Origin: Ruegeria pomeroyi
Lineage (GTDB): Bacteria > Pseudomonadota > Alphaproteobacteria > Rhodobacterales > Rhodobacteraceae
Reading direction: 5' to 3'
Assembly: GCF_021405525.1 (NCBI RefSeq)
Contig: NZ_JAGQAG010000001.1
Coordinates: forward strand, 3,038,001-3,102,000
DNA length: 64,000 bases
The notes beneath the pieces are model-generated. The model worked only from the letters and a program-made list of their open reading frames with translations. It ran no database searches and was not told the origin of the DNA. The translations under genes were made by a program, and so were the position numbers. Shown one piece after another: positions 35,379 to 43,952 of the stretch. Position 1 is the stretch's first letter. Each line of letters starts with the position of its first letter.

Positions 35379-35809
35379 TGCGCTTGCTGATTTCGCTTGT
35401 CGCCGGGGCGCTGTTCGGCGGCGGCCTCTTTGTCTCGGGCATGACCGATACACGCAAGGTACAGGGTTGGCTGGATGTGTTCGGCGACTGGGACCCGACA
35501 CTGGCCTTTGTGATGGGCGGCGCCATCCTGCCGATGCTGCTGGCCTGGCGCCTGACCGAGGGGCGCAAACCGTTGGCGGGTGGCAGCTTTCCGGCGCTGC
35601 CGCGCCCCGAAATGGATCATCGCCTGATCACCGGATCGGTGCTGTTCGGCATGGGCTGGGGCCTGGCCGGGCTGTGCCCCGGACCGGCCATCGCCTCGCT
35701 CAGCTATGGCGGGGTTGGCGGGCTGATTTTCCTGGTTGCGATGCTGGCGGGCATGGCGGTGGCGCCCCGCGTCGGCACGCAACTGGACAGGCTCGCGGCA
35801 ACGGCCTAA
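35378..35809 (+). CDS. YeeE/YedE-family membrane protein (second half)
   Basis: This 143-residue protein has about four hydrophobic segments with GLFVSGMTDTRKVQGWLDVFGDWDPTLAFVMGGAI near the N-terminus and GMGWGLAGLCPGPAIASLSYGGVGG in the second half. The GLCPGPA motif is the counterpart of the cysteine motif of the first half. The two halves probably form one sulfur transporter. It overlaps the previous gene by 1 base and is followed by the DUF442 gene after 9 bases. Confidence 0.88.
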   Translation: MRLLISLVAGALFGGGLFVSGMTDTRKVQGWLDVFGDWDPTLAFVMGGAILPMLLAWRLTEGRKPLAGGSFPALPRPEMDHRLITGSVLFGMGWGLAGLCPGPAIASLSYGGVGGLIFLVAMLAGMAVAPRVGTQLDRLAATA

Positions 35810-35818
35810 GGAGCGGAT

Positions 35819-36250
35819 ATGGATATTCGACCGATCACCCCCCGCTACGCCGTCTCGCCGCAGATTTCGGTCGAGGACATTCCCGCCATCGCAGCCGCCG
35901 GTTTCACCCGGATCATCTGCAACCGCCCCGATGCCGAGGTGCCGCCCAGCCATCAGGCCGAAGCCATCGGCGCGGCCGCGCGCGCGGCGGGGCTGGATTT
36001 CGAGGTGCTGGAGCTGACCCATCAAACCATGACACCAGAAAACGTGGCGCGGCAGACCGCGCTGGCCGAGACTGCCAGCGGCCCGGTTCTGGCCTATTGC
36101 GCCTCGGGCACCCGGTGTTCCGTGGTCTGGGCGCTGGGTCACTGTGGCGCGCTCGGCGCCGATGCTGTACTGAGCAAGACCTCGGCGGCGGGTTACCCCC
36201 TCGACGCGCTGCGCCCCCGACTGGAAGAGATCGCAGCCACGCGGAGCTAG
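35819..36250 (+). CDS. TIGR01244/DUF442 phosphatase-like sulfurtransferase
   Basis: This 143-residue protein begins MDIRPITPRYAVSPQISVEDIPAIAAAGFTRIICNRPD and has the active-site loop LAYCASGTRCSVVWAL (C-x5-R type, residues about 96-111). This is the DUF442 family, with the fold of dual-specificity phosphatases or rhodaneses, fused to or beside Blh in sulfide-detoxification operons. It probably transfers sulfur from persulfides. It is the last gene of the four-gene operon. Confidence 0.88.
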   Translation: MDIRPITPRYAVSPQISVEDIPAIAAAGFTRIICNRPDAEVPPSHQAEAIGAAARAAGLDFEVLELTHQTMTPENVARQTALAETASGPVLAYCASGTRCSVVWALGHCGALGADAVLSKTSAAGYPLDALRPRLEEIAATRS

Positions 36251-36268
36251 TCCGCTAGCCCAGTCGGA

Positions 36269-37444
36269 TCATCGCGGTTCGGCCACCTCTTCCTCTCGCT
36301 GCAACCCGGCCAGTTCCGCTATCTCCGAGGCAACCTTATCGGTGCTCAGCGCCGGAAGGTCGAATTCCGACAGCGCATCCAGATCGTCCACGCCTTCAGA
36401 CTCGGGATCAATCTCCTCGAAATCTTCAGCAGTCCTGCGCGAGCGGCGGCGTGGCGGCGGCGGATCCGCGTGTTCTAAAATATCTGTGTCTACCTGCGCC
36501 TGTGGCGGTTGCGCGTTAGCGGGCCTGTGCGCCAGAAAGTCGTCTGGTGCCTGCTCGATCCGCTTCGGATCGGGTAGTTTCTCGTTCAGGCGCACCGCCC
36601 GCATGCCGCGACTCTGGCCCAACCGGGCCAACGCTACCTGGCGCCTCTCGATGGTAACGATCTCTGTCCTGTCGAGCTTGAGCCCCACCAGTGGCAACAG
36701 ATCACCGGGCTGCATGCCGGCAAAGGCCGCAAGCGGCAAGCGAATACGCGCGATCACCGCATCAAGCTCTGCGCGGACAACACCGAATGCCTCGTCCAGA
36801 CGCCGTCCCCGGGGCGTGCCCCCCCCCTCGGCGCCAGACAACTCAGCGTCGGGGCGGTCGGGCAAGATCAGGGTGATCTGACCCTGAGCTTTACCCCCGC
36901 CTATTTCGGCGGTCAGGTCGAAAGCCCGATAACGGTCATATTCCAAAAGCAACAAAAGGGCCCTGCGGCTTTCGGCGCGGGCGCAGAACTCGTATCCAGT
37001 CAGACAGGTACGGTCAGCGGGTTGATCCACCATCTCTCTCGCGCGCGGCAGCAGCGCATCTATTAACGGCGCCACCATAGCGGCGTCAGTGCCCGTAAAG
37101 GCTCGTTCGACAATCCCGCCTGCCACCACTTGCCCCATGGTCTGCTGTTGCAGAATCGCCGTGACGCAGGCCCGGTCAACACAAGCCGCACCAAGCGCTC
37201 CATCCGGCCCCGAGAGCATCAGGTAAAGCCGGTCCTCTGCCACCGCGCGCCCCAGCTCGTCCAGTTCACGCCTGGCCTGGGTCGCCCCGATCACAGACAT
37301 AGCGAGCCCGACCGCCTCATCCGCAGCGCGGGCCAATGCCAGGCGCAGCGCGCGCAGGATCGAGCGGGTATCGCCCTGGCCTTCGTCCCGGGCCAGGGCC
37401 AGTTTCCGTTCCAGAACCGTCTTGTTTTCCGCGTCCGTCGCCAT
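36269..37444 (-). CDS. FliM/FliN-family (SpoA domain) protein outside a flagellar operon
   Basis: This 391-residue protein has a C-terminal SpoA/FliN-type domain (PLAAFAGMQPGDLLPLVGLKLDRTEIVTIERRQVALARLGQSRGMRAVRL, cited in parts; about residues 240-290), the switch-complex module. Before it lies a FliM-like middle region. The usual N-terminal CheY-binding peptide of FliM is not seen; the start is charged (MATDAENKTVLERKLALARDE). After the SpoA domain come about 100 residues rich in Pro, Arg and acidic residues (PPPPRRRSRRTAEDFEEIDPESEGVDD). I chose ATG 37444, as the longer frame adds 22 residues without family resemblance. It follows the symporter-kinase gene by 81 bases on the same strand. 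Confidence 0.78.
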   Translation of the reverse strand: MATDAENKTVLERKLALARDEGQGDTRSILRALRLALARAADEAVGLAMSVIGATQARRELDELGRAVAEDRLYLMLSGPDGALGAACVDRACVTAILQQQTMGQVVAGGIVERAFTGTDAAMVAPLIDALLPRAREMVDQPADRTCLTGYEFCARAESRRALLLLLEYDRYRAFDLTAEIGGGKAQGQITLILPDRPDAELSGAEGGGTPRGRRLDEAFGVVRAELDAVIARIRLPLAAFAGMQPGDLLPLVGLKLDRTEIVTIERRQVALARLGQSRGMRAVRLNEKLPDPKRIEQAPDDFLAHRPANAQPPQAQVDTDILEHADPPPPRRRSRRTAEDFEEIDPESEGVDDLDALSEFDLPALSTDKVASEIAELAGLQREEEVAEPR

Positions 37445-37525
37445 CACATGCGTTTCGCCTACCGCTCCGCTTCTGTCTTCAGACAGATGTAGCGCGACAA
37501 GCGTTACCAAGCTCTTTACGACGAT

Positions 37526-40204
37526 CTATTGCGCGGCGATTTCCATGCCGACCGGCAGGCTGACACGGAACGCGCCACCCTCCTGCCCCGAGAGATAGCT
37601 GACATCACCGCCCAGGCGCTGCATGATCTCGCGGCAAATCGCCAGACCCAGGCCGGCACCACCGGCCTTTTCAGCGCTGACACGGGCAAATTTCTCGAAA
37701 ACCATCTTGCGGGCATCCAGCGGGATACCCCCGCCATTGTCGATCAGATCGACCACGATCCGCCCGCCCACGTCATGCACGGTGATCGTCAGTTCGGGGT
37801 CGGCCGCATCGCAATATTTCTGCGCGTTCGAGATCAGGTTGATGAAAACCTGCGACAGCCGGTCCAGATCGGTGCGCAGCGCAATCCGTTCGGCCCCACG
37901 ATGGCGCCGCACCCGCAGCGCCCTGTCAGTGCCCGTCAACGCCGTCGCCACGGCGCGATCAAGGATATCGACCAACCGCCCTTGCCCCATGTTCAGCGTG
38001 ACCTGACCGTTTTCCAGCACGCTCAGGTCCAGCAGGTCGTCCAACAGCCGGGTCAGTCGCAGCGCCTCGTCATGGATGATGGTGGCGTAGCGGGTCTTTT
38101 CCACCGGCTCGAGTCCGTCGGTATCGCGCAGAATCTCGGAAAACGCCCGGATCGAGGTCATCGGCGTGCGCAATTCGTGGCTGATCTGGCTCAGGAACGC
38201 GTCCTTTTGCAGCGAGATCTGGGTCAGTTTCTCGTTTGCCTCGCGCAATTTACGGGCAGTGCGACTGAGCTCGGCCGATTTCGCCTCGAGCCGGCTGGAA
38301 TACTCAAGCAGCTGCGCGGATTCATCGGCCACCGCCAGCAGATCCTCGACCGAAACCGAGGAGCCGCCAACGATCTGGCCGATCATCGCATGCGCCGTGG
38401 CCGCCCCGACCGAGCCACTGAGTTCCCGCTCCAGCCGCTCCAGAAAGGCCGGGTTCGGCTCGGGCAGATAGGCGCGGCTGCCCTGCGCCACCGCCTCGGA
38501 ATGAAAGAACTCCTGCGCCTCGCGCGCGCCCATGATGCGCTGCGACATGATCATCAGGTCCTCGCTTTGCGCAACGGACCCGGTCCAGCCCCGCGGCCCG
38601 GCGGAATGGTCGAACACGTTGACGAACTGCGCGCCCTGCAACCGCTCCAGCGGACTGGGAAAACTCAACAGCGAGGCGATGCAGAAGGCGGCGGTGTTCA
38701 GCGACAGTGACCACATCACCGAATGCACCATCGGGTCGAGCCCGTCGATGCCGAACAGCGCCTGCGGGCGCAGCCACGAAAAGCCGAACAGCCCGTCCTC
38801 CATCACCGAGGGCGCGATCACCCCGGCGCCCATTCCGGGCAGCAGCAACGTATAGAGCCAGAGAACGAACCCCACTGTCAGCCCGACCAGCGCGCCGGTC
38901 CGGGTGGCACCGCGCCAGAACAGCCCCCCCACCAGCGCCGGCAGGATCTGGGCGATACCGGCAAAGGCAATGAGCCCGATCGAGGCCAGCGCCGCGCCGC
39001 CTCCCGACAGGCGATAGTAGAAATAGCCAAGCGCCAGAACCGCCGCGATCGACACCCGCCGGGCATAGAGCACCACCGAACGCACATCCCCCGAGACCGA
39101 GGCGCCGCTGCCCTGGGCGTTCAGCCAGATCGGCATCACGATATGGTTCGACACCATGGTCGACAATGCCATGGCCGCCACGATCACCATAGAGGTGGCC
39201 GAAGAAAACCCGCCCAGAAAGGAGAGCATCGCCAGCGTCTCCTGTCCCTGCGCCAGCGGGATCGTCAGCACGAACATGTCCGGATTCGCCCCCTTGGGCA
39301 TGATCTCCAGCCCCACCACGGCAATGGGCACCACGAACAGGCTCATCAGCATCAGATAAAGCGGAAAGGCCCAGGCGGCGGTGCGCAGGTGGCGTTCGTC
39401 ATCGTTCTCGACCACCATCACCTGGAACATGCGCGGCAGGCAGACAAAGGCCGCTGCCGCCAGAAAGGTGATGGTCGCCCAGCGCCCGTGATCGACCTGC
39501 CAGACCCCGATTTCCGAGGCGTCGATGCGCGACAGCGTGTCACCCAGCCCGCCGGCGATGCCCCAGACGACAAAGATTCCCACCGCCAAAAGCGCCACCA
39601 GCTTGACCACCGCCTCGATGGCGACGGCGGTGACCACACCATGATGGCGTTCATTGGCGTCCAGGTTGCGGGTCCCGAACAAAATCGCAAACACCGCCAG
39701 CCCGCCCGCGACCCAGAAGGCGCTTGACCCCTCACCCGGACGGCTGACCGGATCAGCCTCGGCGAAGATATCGAAGCTGAGGGTGATCGACTGGAGTTGC
39801 AGCGCGATATAGGGGGTGACACCGATCACGGCCAGCAGGGTAACGCAGACCGCCAGCGTGTTCGACTTGCCATAGCGCGACGAGATCAGGTCGGCGATCG
39901 AGGTGACCCGCTGCGAGCGCCCCACCCGCACCAGCTTGCGCAATCCCCACCACCAGCCGATCATCACAAGCGTCGGCCCCAGATAGATGGTGACGAATTC
40001 CAGCCCCGAGCGCGCCGCATAGCCCACGGCACCATAAAAGGTCCAGGCCGTGCAGTAGATCGACAGTGACAGGGTATAGACCAGCGGCGAGCGCAGCCAG
40101 GTCGTGCGCCCGGTCGAGGACAGCCGGTCTGCGGCAAAGGCGACCCCGAACAGCAGGATCACATAGGTCATGCAGACCGCGACCAGGACGTTGAGAGAGG
40201 TCAC
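37526..40204 (-). CDS. Sodium/solute symporter-type sensor histidine kinase
   Basis: This 892-residue protein fuses a 12-13 segment sodium:solute symporter domain (residues about 1-520; ITSIADLISSRYGKS-like region VTSIADLISSRYGKSNTL, FSSATSMVIVAAMALSTMVSN) to a kinase. Then comes a linker with a PAS-like or coiled-coil part (SAELSRTARKLREANEKLTQ). The HisKA domain has its phosphorylated histidine at 676 (SHELRTPMTSIRAFSEIL), and the HATPase domain has NLISNAQKY, DNGGGIP and GAGLGLAICREI. The layout matches SSS-histidine kinases such as CrbS/MxtR and CbrA, which sense acetate or related compounds. Its start overlaps the small membrane-protein gene (ATGA). Confidence 0.92.
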   Translation of the reverse strand: MTSLNVLVAVCMTYVILLFGVAFAADRLSSTGRTTWLRSPLVYTLSLSIYCTAWTFYGAVGYAARSGLEFVTIYLGPTLVMIGWWWGLRKLVRVGRSQRVTSIADLISSRYGKSNTLAVCVTLLAVIGVTPYIALQLQSITLSFDIFAEADPVSRPGEGSSAFWVAGGLAVFAILFGTRNLDANERHHGVVTAVAIEAVVKLVALLAVGIFVVWGIAGGLGDTLSRIDASEIGVWQVDHGRWATITFLAAAAFVCLPRMFQVMVVENDDERHLRTAAWAFPLYLMLMSLFVVPIAVVGLEIMPKGANPDMFVLTIPLAQGQETLAMLSFLGGFSSATSMVIVAAMALSTMVSNHIVMPIWLNAQGSGASVSGDVRSVVLYARRVSIAAVLALGYFYYRLSGGGAALASIGLIAFAGIAQILPALVGGLFWRGATRTGALVGLTVGFVLWLYTLLLPGMGAGVIAPSVMEDGLFGFSWLRPQALFGIDGLDPMVHSVMWSLSLNTAAFCIASLLSFPSPLERLQGAQFVNVFDHSAGPRGWTGSVAQSEDLMIMSQRIMGAREAQEFFHSEAVAQGSRAYLPEPNPAFLERLERELSGSVGAATAHAMIGQIVGGSSVSVEDLLAVADESAQLLEYSSRLEAKSAELSRTARKLREANEKLTQISLQKDAFLSQISHELRTPMTSIRAFSEILRDTDGLEPVEKTRYATIIHDEALRLTRLLDDLLDLSVLENGQVTLNMGQGRLVDILDRAVATALTGTDRALRVRRHRGAERIALRTDLDRLSQVFINLISNAQKYCDAADPELTITVHDVGGRIVVDLIDNGGGIPLDARKMVFEKFARVSAEKAGGAGLGLAICREIMQRLGGDVSYLSGQEGGAFRVSLPVGMEIAAQ

Positions 40205-40506
40205 CGCTCGGTCTCCTGCCCGATCTGATGACCGCCACTCTGACGTGTGGCGCGTCCGAACAGGGCGCTGACCGCGATCAGGATGGCCCAGACGCCGAAC
40301 ACATAGGTGATGGCCGCCGACATCCGCACGGTACCCGCCCCCTCGGACGGCCAGAGCAGCGGTACGGCGAACAGCGCCGCTCCCATCAGCGGCAACAGTC
40401 GCGCGGCATCCATCAGGCGGCGGCGGCGATAGCTTTGCCGCTCAAGAAACACGGGCGGCGGCTGGACAGGGTTGCGCCCGGTCTCCTCGCCCGCGGACCG
40501 GCTCAT
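40201..40506 (-). CDS. Small membrane protein in the receiver-kinase operon
   Basis: This 101-residue protein has a charged N-terminal part and two hydrophobic segments (ARLLPLMGAALFAVPLLWP and MSAAITYVFGVWAILIAVSALFG). Both ends overlap neighbours by ATGA (receiver upstream, kinase downstream), so the three proteins are made together. It could be an accessory subunit of the symporter domain, as some sodium:solute symporters have small two-span partners. I do not recognise a specific family. Confidence 0.8.
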   Translation of the reverse strand: MSRSAGEETGRNPVQPPPVFLERQSYRRRRLMDAARLLPLMGAALFAVPLLWPSEGAGTVRMSAAITYVFGVWAILIAVSALFGRATRQSGGHQIGQETER

Positions 40507-40883
40507 GGGCGCGATGCCTGTGCGTGCAGATCCCGCACCGCTGTCAACACCTCGGCATTGGAAAAGGGTTTGGTCATGAACCGGCTGACCCCGGCCTTTT
40601 CCGCCATGTCGCGATCGCGCGACTGGCCACGCGCGGTCAGCATCAGAACCGGCAGATCCCGCGTCGCCACCCGCTCGCGCAATTCTCGCAGGATATCCAT
40701 GCCGCTCTTGCCCGGCAGCATCACGTCCAGGATCACCAGATCGGGCGCGGCGGCGGTGATCTTCTCGACCGCATCCGCCCCATCCTCGTGCGTTTCAACC
40801 TGCCAACCATCGCGCGTCAGCAGGAAACGAATTGCTTCAGCGATGTTCGGCTCGTCTTCGATCAGCAGAAGCCGTCGGCTCAT
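40503..40883 (-). CDS. Stand-alone response regulator receiver (CheY-like)
   Basis: This 126-residue protein is a single receiver domain: acidic pocket ED at 9-10 (LLIEDEPNI), phosphoacceptor Asp53 (LVILDVMLPGKSG), Thr in LTARG, and Lys105 in RFMTKPFSN. There is no output domain, unlike CrbR/ErdR-type partners of similar kinases. The start at 40883 matches the family; an upstream in-frame start would add seven residues. It overlaps the small membrane-protein gene (ATGA) and so is co-translated with the symporter-kinase. The output partner is unknown; the FliM/FliN-family protein at 36269 and the ScfR regulator at 40969 are neighbours. Confidence 0.92.
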   Translation of the reverse strand: MSRRLLLIEDEPNIAEAIRFLLTRDGWQVETHEDGADAVEKITAAAPDLVILDVMLPGKSGMDILRELRERVATRDLPVLMLTARGQSRDRDMAEKAGVSRFMTKPFSNAEVLTAVRDLHAQASRP

Positions 40884-40968
40884 CCTTGCCCCTTCCTCCC
40901 CCAAAAGGTGGCGGACTGCCGCCCGCTCGTTTTCCCGAATTCAGATTAGACCCGCTGTCAGGGGCCTG

Positions 40969-42267
40969 TCAAAACCCTTCGGACAGGATCGACGGTTCGC
41001 GCCGCGCCGCGCAGTCGCGGCGCGGGCACACCCGGCACGATGCGCCGACCGGCTGCGCTGCCTGCCGCCCCCGCTCGGCGGTCGGTACAGGCAGGATCAG
41101 CATGACGGAACGGATCACCGGATCACTGTCGAATTCCGGCATGCCCTCGGGCCAGGCGACGGCGAGGCAATCGAACTCTGCCGCATTGCGCCCCAGCTGC
41201 GACACCCGCCGGCGGATCGGCACCAGCGGCCGGCCAAGCGCGGCGTAAAGCGGCCAGAGCGGACAGGATTCGCCATGCCTGGGCAAGGCGAAACCGGTCA
41301 CCGGCTTGCGAAACAGGATACTGCCCGAGGCGTCACAGATCACCAGTCCGGCTTCGTGTGGCAACACGCCTTCGGGCAGGCTGGCGAGGCGCCGGAACAT
41401 CGCAGGCAGCCCGACGCCAAAGCGTCGCGCCAGCGCGACCGGATCGAGCCCCAGAACATCCAGCGCCGACACCATCTCGGGCAGCGGCATGGCACGCGCA
41501 TCGGCGGCATAGACCGCAAGCATCGAGCGGGCGACTTCGCGCGCGGCGCCCGAGGCCAGATTGTCGAGCGGCACATCCGCAACCGAGCCACCCTTTTCAA
41601 GTTCGGTGAAATGGTGACCGCGTCCGGCGACGAAGGCCTCGACCTGCTCGACCGGGACACCGGTGCGGTCCTCACCCGCCTCGCTGTCGTCAAGCCAGCC
41701 CACCAGCGATTTAGAGCTTTCTGCCAGACGCTCGGCGTCTTGATGCAGGTTGCGATGGAACCGGTCGCGCCATTCCGCCTCCAGCTCCCCCGGTTCGGCA
41801 AGGATCGCCGCCGTCGAACGGATCGCGGCCGCGGTCGACAGCACCTCGTGCAGCGACGCGGCAAGATGCGGGTCATGCGTCAGCCGATCAGACAAAGTTT
41901 CGACCGTGCGTTCCAGCGACCCAACCCGCCGGAAAAGCCGCGCCAGAAGCTCGGCCCAGCCCGGAAAGCGGCCCGCGAATTCATCGACACGGTCCGCCTC
42001 GGCGGCGGTGGAACCGGCATCGGCGGCCGCCTCGCGCAGCGTCGCCAGCAACGCCGCCTCGGCACCCTCGGTCAGCATCGAAGGCTCGACCGACAGTGCA
42101 GCCGCGATATCGACCAGCAGTTTACCGCCGATTCTGCGCCGGTTGTGCTCGATCAGGTTGAGATAGGAGGCGGAAATATCCACCTTGCGGGCCAGATCGG
42201 CCTGCCTGAGACCGATCATCAGCCGCCGCTCGCGGATTCGACTGCCCGTCAATGTGTCGCGTGCCAT
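40969..42267 (-). CDS. ScfR-family short-chain acyl-CoA regulator (XRE + DUF2083)
   Basis: This 432-residue protein has an XRE helix-turn-helix at about 8-62 (SRIRERRLMIGLRQADLARKVDISASYLNLIEHNRRRIG), a middle region and a C-terminal DUF2083 domain (ALPRHGESCPLWPLYAALGRPL, ending with CRVCPRRDCAARREPS). It is a paralogue of the pccR protein at 5851 and belongs to the family that includes RamB-like regulators of acetate and propionate use. It lies 86 bases upstream of the receiver gene on the same strand. No TTTGCAAA octamer was seen in its upstream region. Effector inferred as a short-chain acyl-CoA. Confidence 0.85.
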   Translation of the reverse strand: MARDTLTGSRIRERRLMIGLRQADLARKVDISASYLNLIEHNRRRIGGKLLVDIAAALSVEPSMLTEGAEAALLATLREAAADAGSTAAEADRVDEFAGRFPGWAELLARLFRRVGSLERTVETLSDRLTHDPHLAASLHEVLSTAAAIRSTAAILAEPGELEAEWRDRFHRNLHQDAERLAESSKSLVGWLDDSEAGEDRTGVPVEQVEAFVAGRGHHFTELEKGGSVADVPLDNLASGAAREVARSMLAVYAADARAMPLPEMVSALDVLGLDPVALARRFGVGLPAMFRRLASLPEGVLPHEAGLVICDASGSILFRKPVTGFALPRHGESCPLWPLYAALGRPLVPIRRRVSQLGRNAAEFDCLAVAWPEGMPEFDSDPVIRSVMLILPVPTAERGRQAAQPVGASCRVCPRRDCAARREPSILSEGF

Positions 42268-42495
42268 GGTATCCCGTTCCCGGAATGTGAATAAAAATCA
42301 ACGGGTTTCTGCGGCGCGACATAAGGTTATTTACATCATCCTCGAAAACCGTGTTGAGAGATTTACAGAATTTTCTTTCGGTTTAAAGGGGTTATTGCGT
42401 AATTTTCCAATCCCCCACCATACTGCTTTTGCACACATGTGCCTGCGCATCGCGGAAGAGGAGCCGCCGCGCACGCAATCTTTTGGGAGGAAAAC
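42268..42495. other. Promoter region of the branched-chain-type ABC operon
   Basis: These 228 bases lie between the divergent ScfR gene and the substrate-binding protein gene. The middle is AT-richer (ATTTACAGAATTTTCTTTCG, around 42360-42379) and likely holds promoters. GGGAGGAAAAC lies before the 42496 start. I see no clear inverted repeat. Confidence 0.4.
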
Positions 42496-43848
42496 ATGTC
42501 CAAGAACCAAGTCACGCGTCGGGGCGTGCTCAAGACCGGTGCGGTTGCCGGGGCCGGTGTGGCCCTGCCGACGATCTTCACCGCGTCGTCGGCCGCCGCC
42601 TATACCAACGAACCCACCGGTGGCACCGTCACCCTGGGTTTCAACGTGCCCCAGACCGGCCCCTATGCGGATGAAGGCAATGACGAATTGCTGGCCCAGC
42701 AGCTGGCGGTCGAGCATCTGAACGGGATGGGCGACGGCGGCTGCCTGAACACTTTCACCTCGAAGGCACTCAAAGGGAACGGCATCCTGGGCAAGAAGGT
42801 CCAGTTCGTGACCGGCGACACCCAAACCAAGTCGGACGCCGCCCGCGCAGCAGCCAAGTCGATGATCGAAAAAGACGGCGCCATCATGATCAACGGCGGC
42901 TCGTCCTCGGGCGTGGCCGTGGCCGTGCAGGGCCTATGCCAGGATGCCGGCGTGATCTTCATGGCGGGCCTGACCCATTCGAACGACACCACCGGCAAGG
43001 ACCGCAAGAAGAACGGCTTCCGCCACTTCTTCAACGCCTACATGTCGGCGGCCGCCCTGGCACCGGTGCTGTCCAAGGAGATGGGGGCCGATCGCCGCGC
43101 CTATCACCTGACCGCGGACTATACCTGGGGCTGGACGCAGCAGGAATCGATCGCAGCCGCGACCGAGGCCATGGGCTGGGAGACCGTCAACAACGTGCTG
43201 ACGCCGCTGGCATCGACCGACTTCTCGTCCTATATCGCGCCGGTCCTGAACTCGGGCGCCGACGTTCTGGTTCTGAACCACTATGGCGGCAACATGGTCA
43301 ACTCGCTGACCAACGCCATCCAGTTCGGCCTGCTGGACAAGGTCGCCAACGGCAAGGACTTCAAGATCGTCGTGCCGCTCTATTCGGAACTGATGGCCGC
43401 CGGTGCGGGCGAGAACATCAAGGGCGTGCTGGGTTCGATGAACTACAACTGGCAGCTGGACAACGAAGGCTCCAAGGCGTTCGTCAAATCCTTTGGCGAG
43501 AAGTATGGCAAGCCGCCGTCGAACTCGGCCCAGACCTGCTATGCACAGGTTCTGCTCTATGCCGATGCCTGCGAACGTGCCGGAACCTTCAACCCCTGCG
43601 GCGTTGCCGAAGCGCTGGAAGGCTTCGAATTCGACGGTCTGGGCAACGGCAAGACGCTGTATCGCGCCGATGACCACCAGTGCTTCAAGGACGTTCTGGT
43701 TGTGCGCGGCGCGCAGAACCCGACCAACGCCTATGACACGCTGGAAATCGTCGAGGTCACGCCGGTCGAGCAGGTCATGTACGCCCCCGATCACCCGATG
43801 TTCGGCGGTGCCGAGGCCTCGCTGGGCGAGTGCAACTCGGGCGCATAA
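42496..43848 (+). CDS. ABC transporter substrate-binding protein (branched-chain amino acid type), Tat-exported
   Basis: This 450-residue protein carries a Tat-type signal (VTRRGVLKTGAVAGAGVALPTIFTASSAAA, cited in part: TRRGVLKTGAVAGAG). The mature part is a type I periplasmic-binding fold: GTVTLGFNVPQTGPYADEGN, INGGSSSGVAVAVQGL and NLVLNHYGG-like VLVLNHYGGNMVNSL. It is a member of the LivK/UrtA superfamily, but larger than classical LivK, and the substrate may be an amino acid, urea or an amide. The start at 42496 has GGGAGGAAAAC upstream. A strong stem-loop (43856) separates it from the permease genes, a common way to make more binding protein than membrane parts. Confidence 0.9.
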   Translation: MSKNQVTRRGVLKTGAVAGAGVALPTIFTASSAAAYTNEPTGGTVTLGFNVPQTGPYADEGNDELLAQQLAVEHLNGMGDGGCLNTFTSKALKGNGILGKKVQFVTGDTQTKSDAARAAAKSMIEKDGAIMINGGSSSGVAVAVQGLCQDAGVIFMAGLTHSNDTTGKDRKKNGFRHFFNAYMSAAALAPVLSKEMGADRRAYHLTADYTWGWTQQESIAAATEAMGWETVNNVLTPLASTDFSSYIAPVLNSGADVLVLNHYGGNMVNSLTNAIQFGLLDKVANGKDFKIVVPLYSELMAAGAGENIKGVLGSMNYNWQLDNEGSKAFVKSFGEKYGKPPSNSAQTCYAQVLLYADACERAGTFNPCGVAEALEGFEFDGLGNGKTLYRADDHQCFKDVLVVRGAQNPTNAYDTLEIVEVTPVEQVMYAPDHPMFGGAEASLGECNSGA

Positions 43849-43855
43849 TCCGGGC

Positions 43856-43882
43856 CAGAGAATTTTCGATGAAAATTCTCTG
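43856..43882. terminator. Stem-loop between binding protein and permease genes
   Basis: Arms CAGAGAATTTTC (43856-43867) and GAAAATTCTCTG (43871-43882) form a perfect 12-bp stem with loop GAT, 7 bases after the binding protein stop. There is no T-run, so it is more likely an RNA-stabilising or attenuating hairpin that favours the binding-protein message than a full terminator. Confidence 0.65.
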
Positions 43883-43952
43883 ATTTCCGCAAAGCCGCCC
43901 TTCCCGGCCCCGGCTGGGAAGGGCGTGCGGTACCAGCCACAAGGTGGGGACG

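Noticed and set aside
40228-42294. A 688-codon open frame antisense to the ScfR, receiver and small membrane genes
   Set aside because: No domain pattern and it conflicts with ATGA-coupled genes on the other strand.
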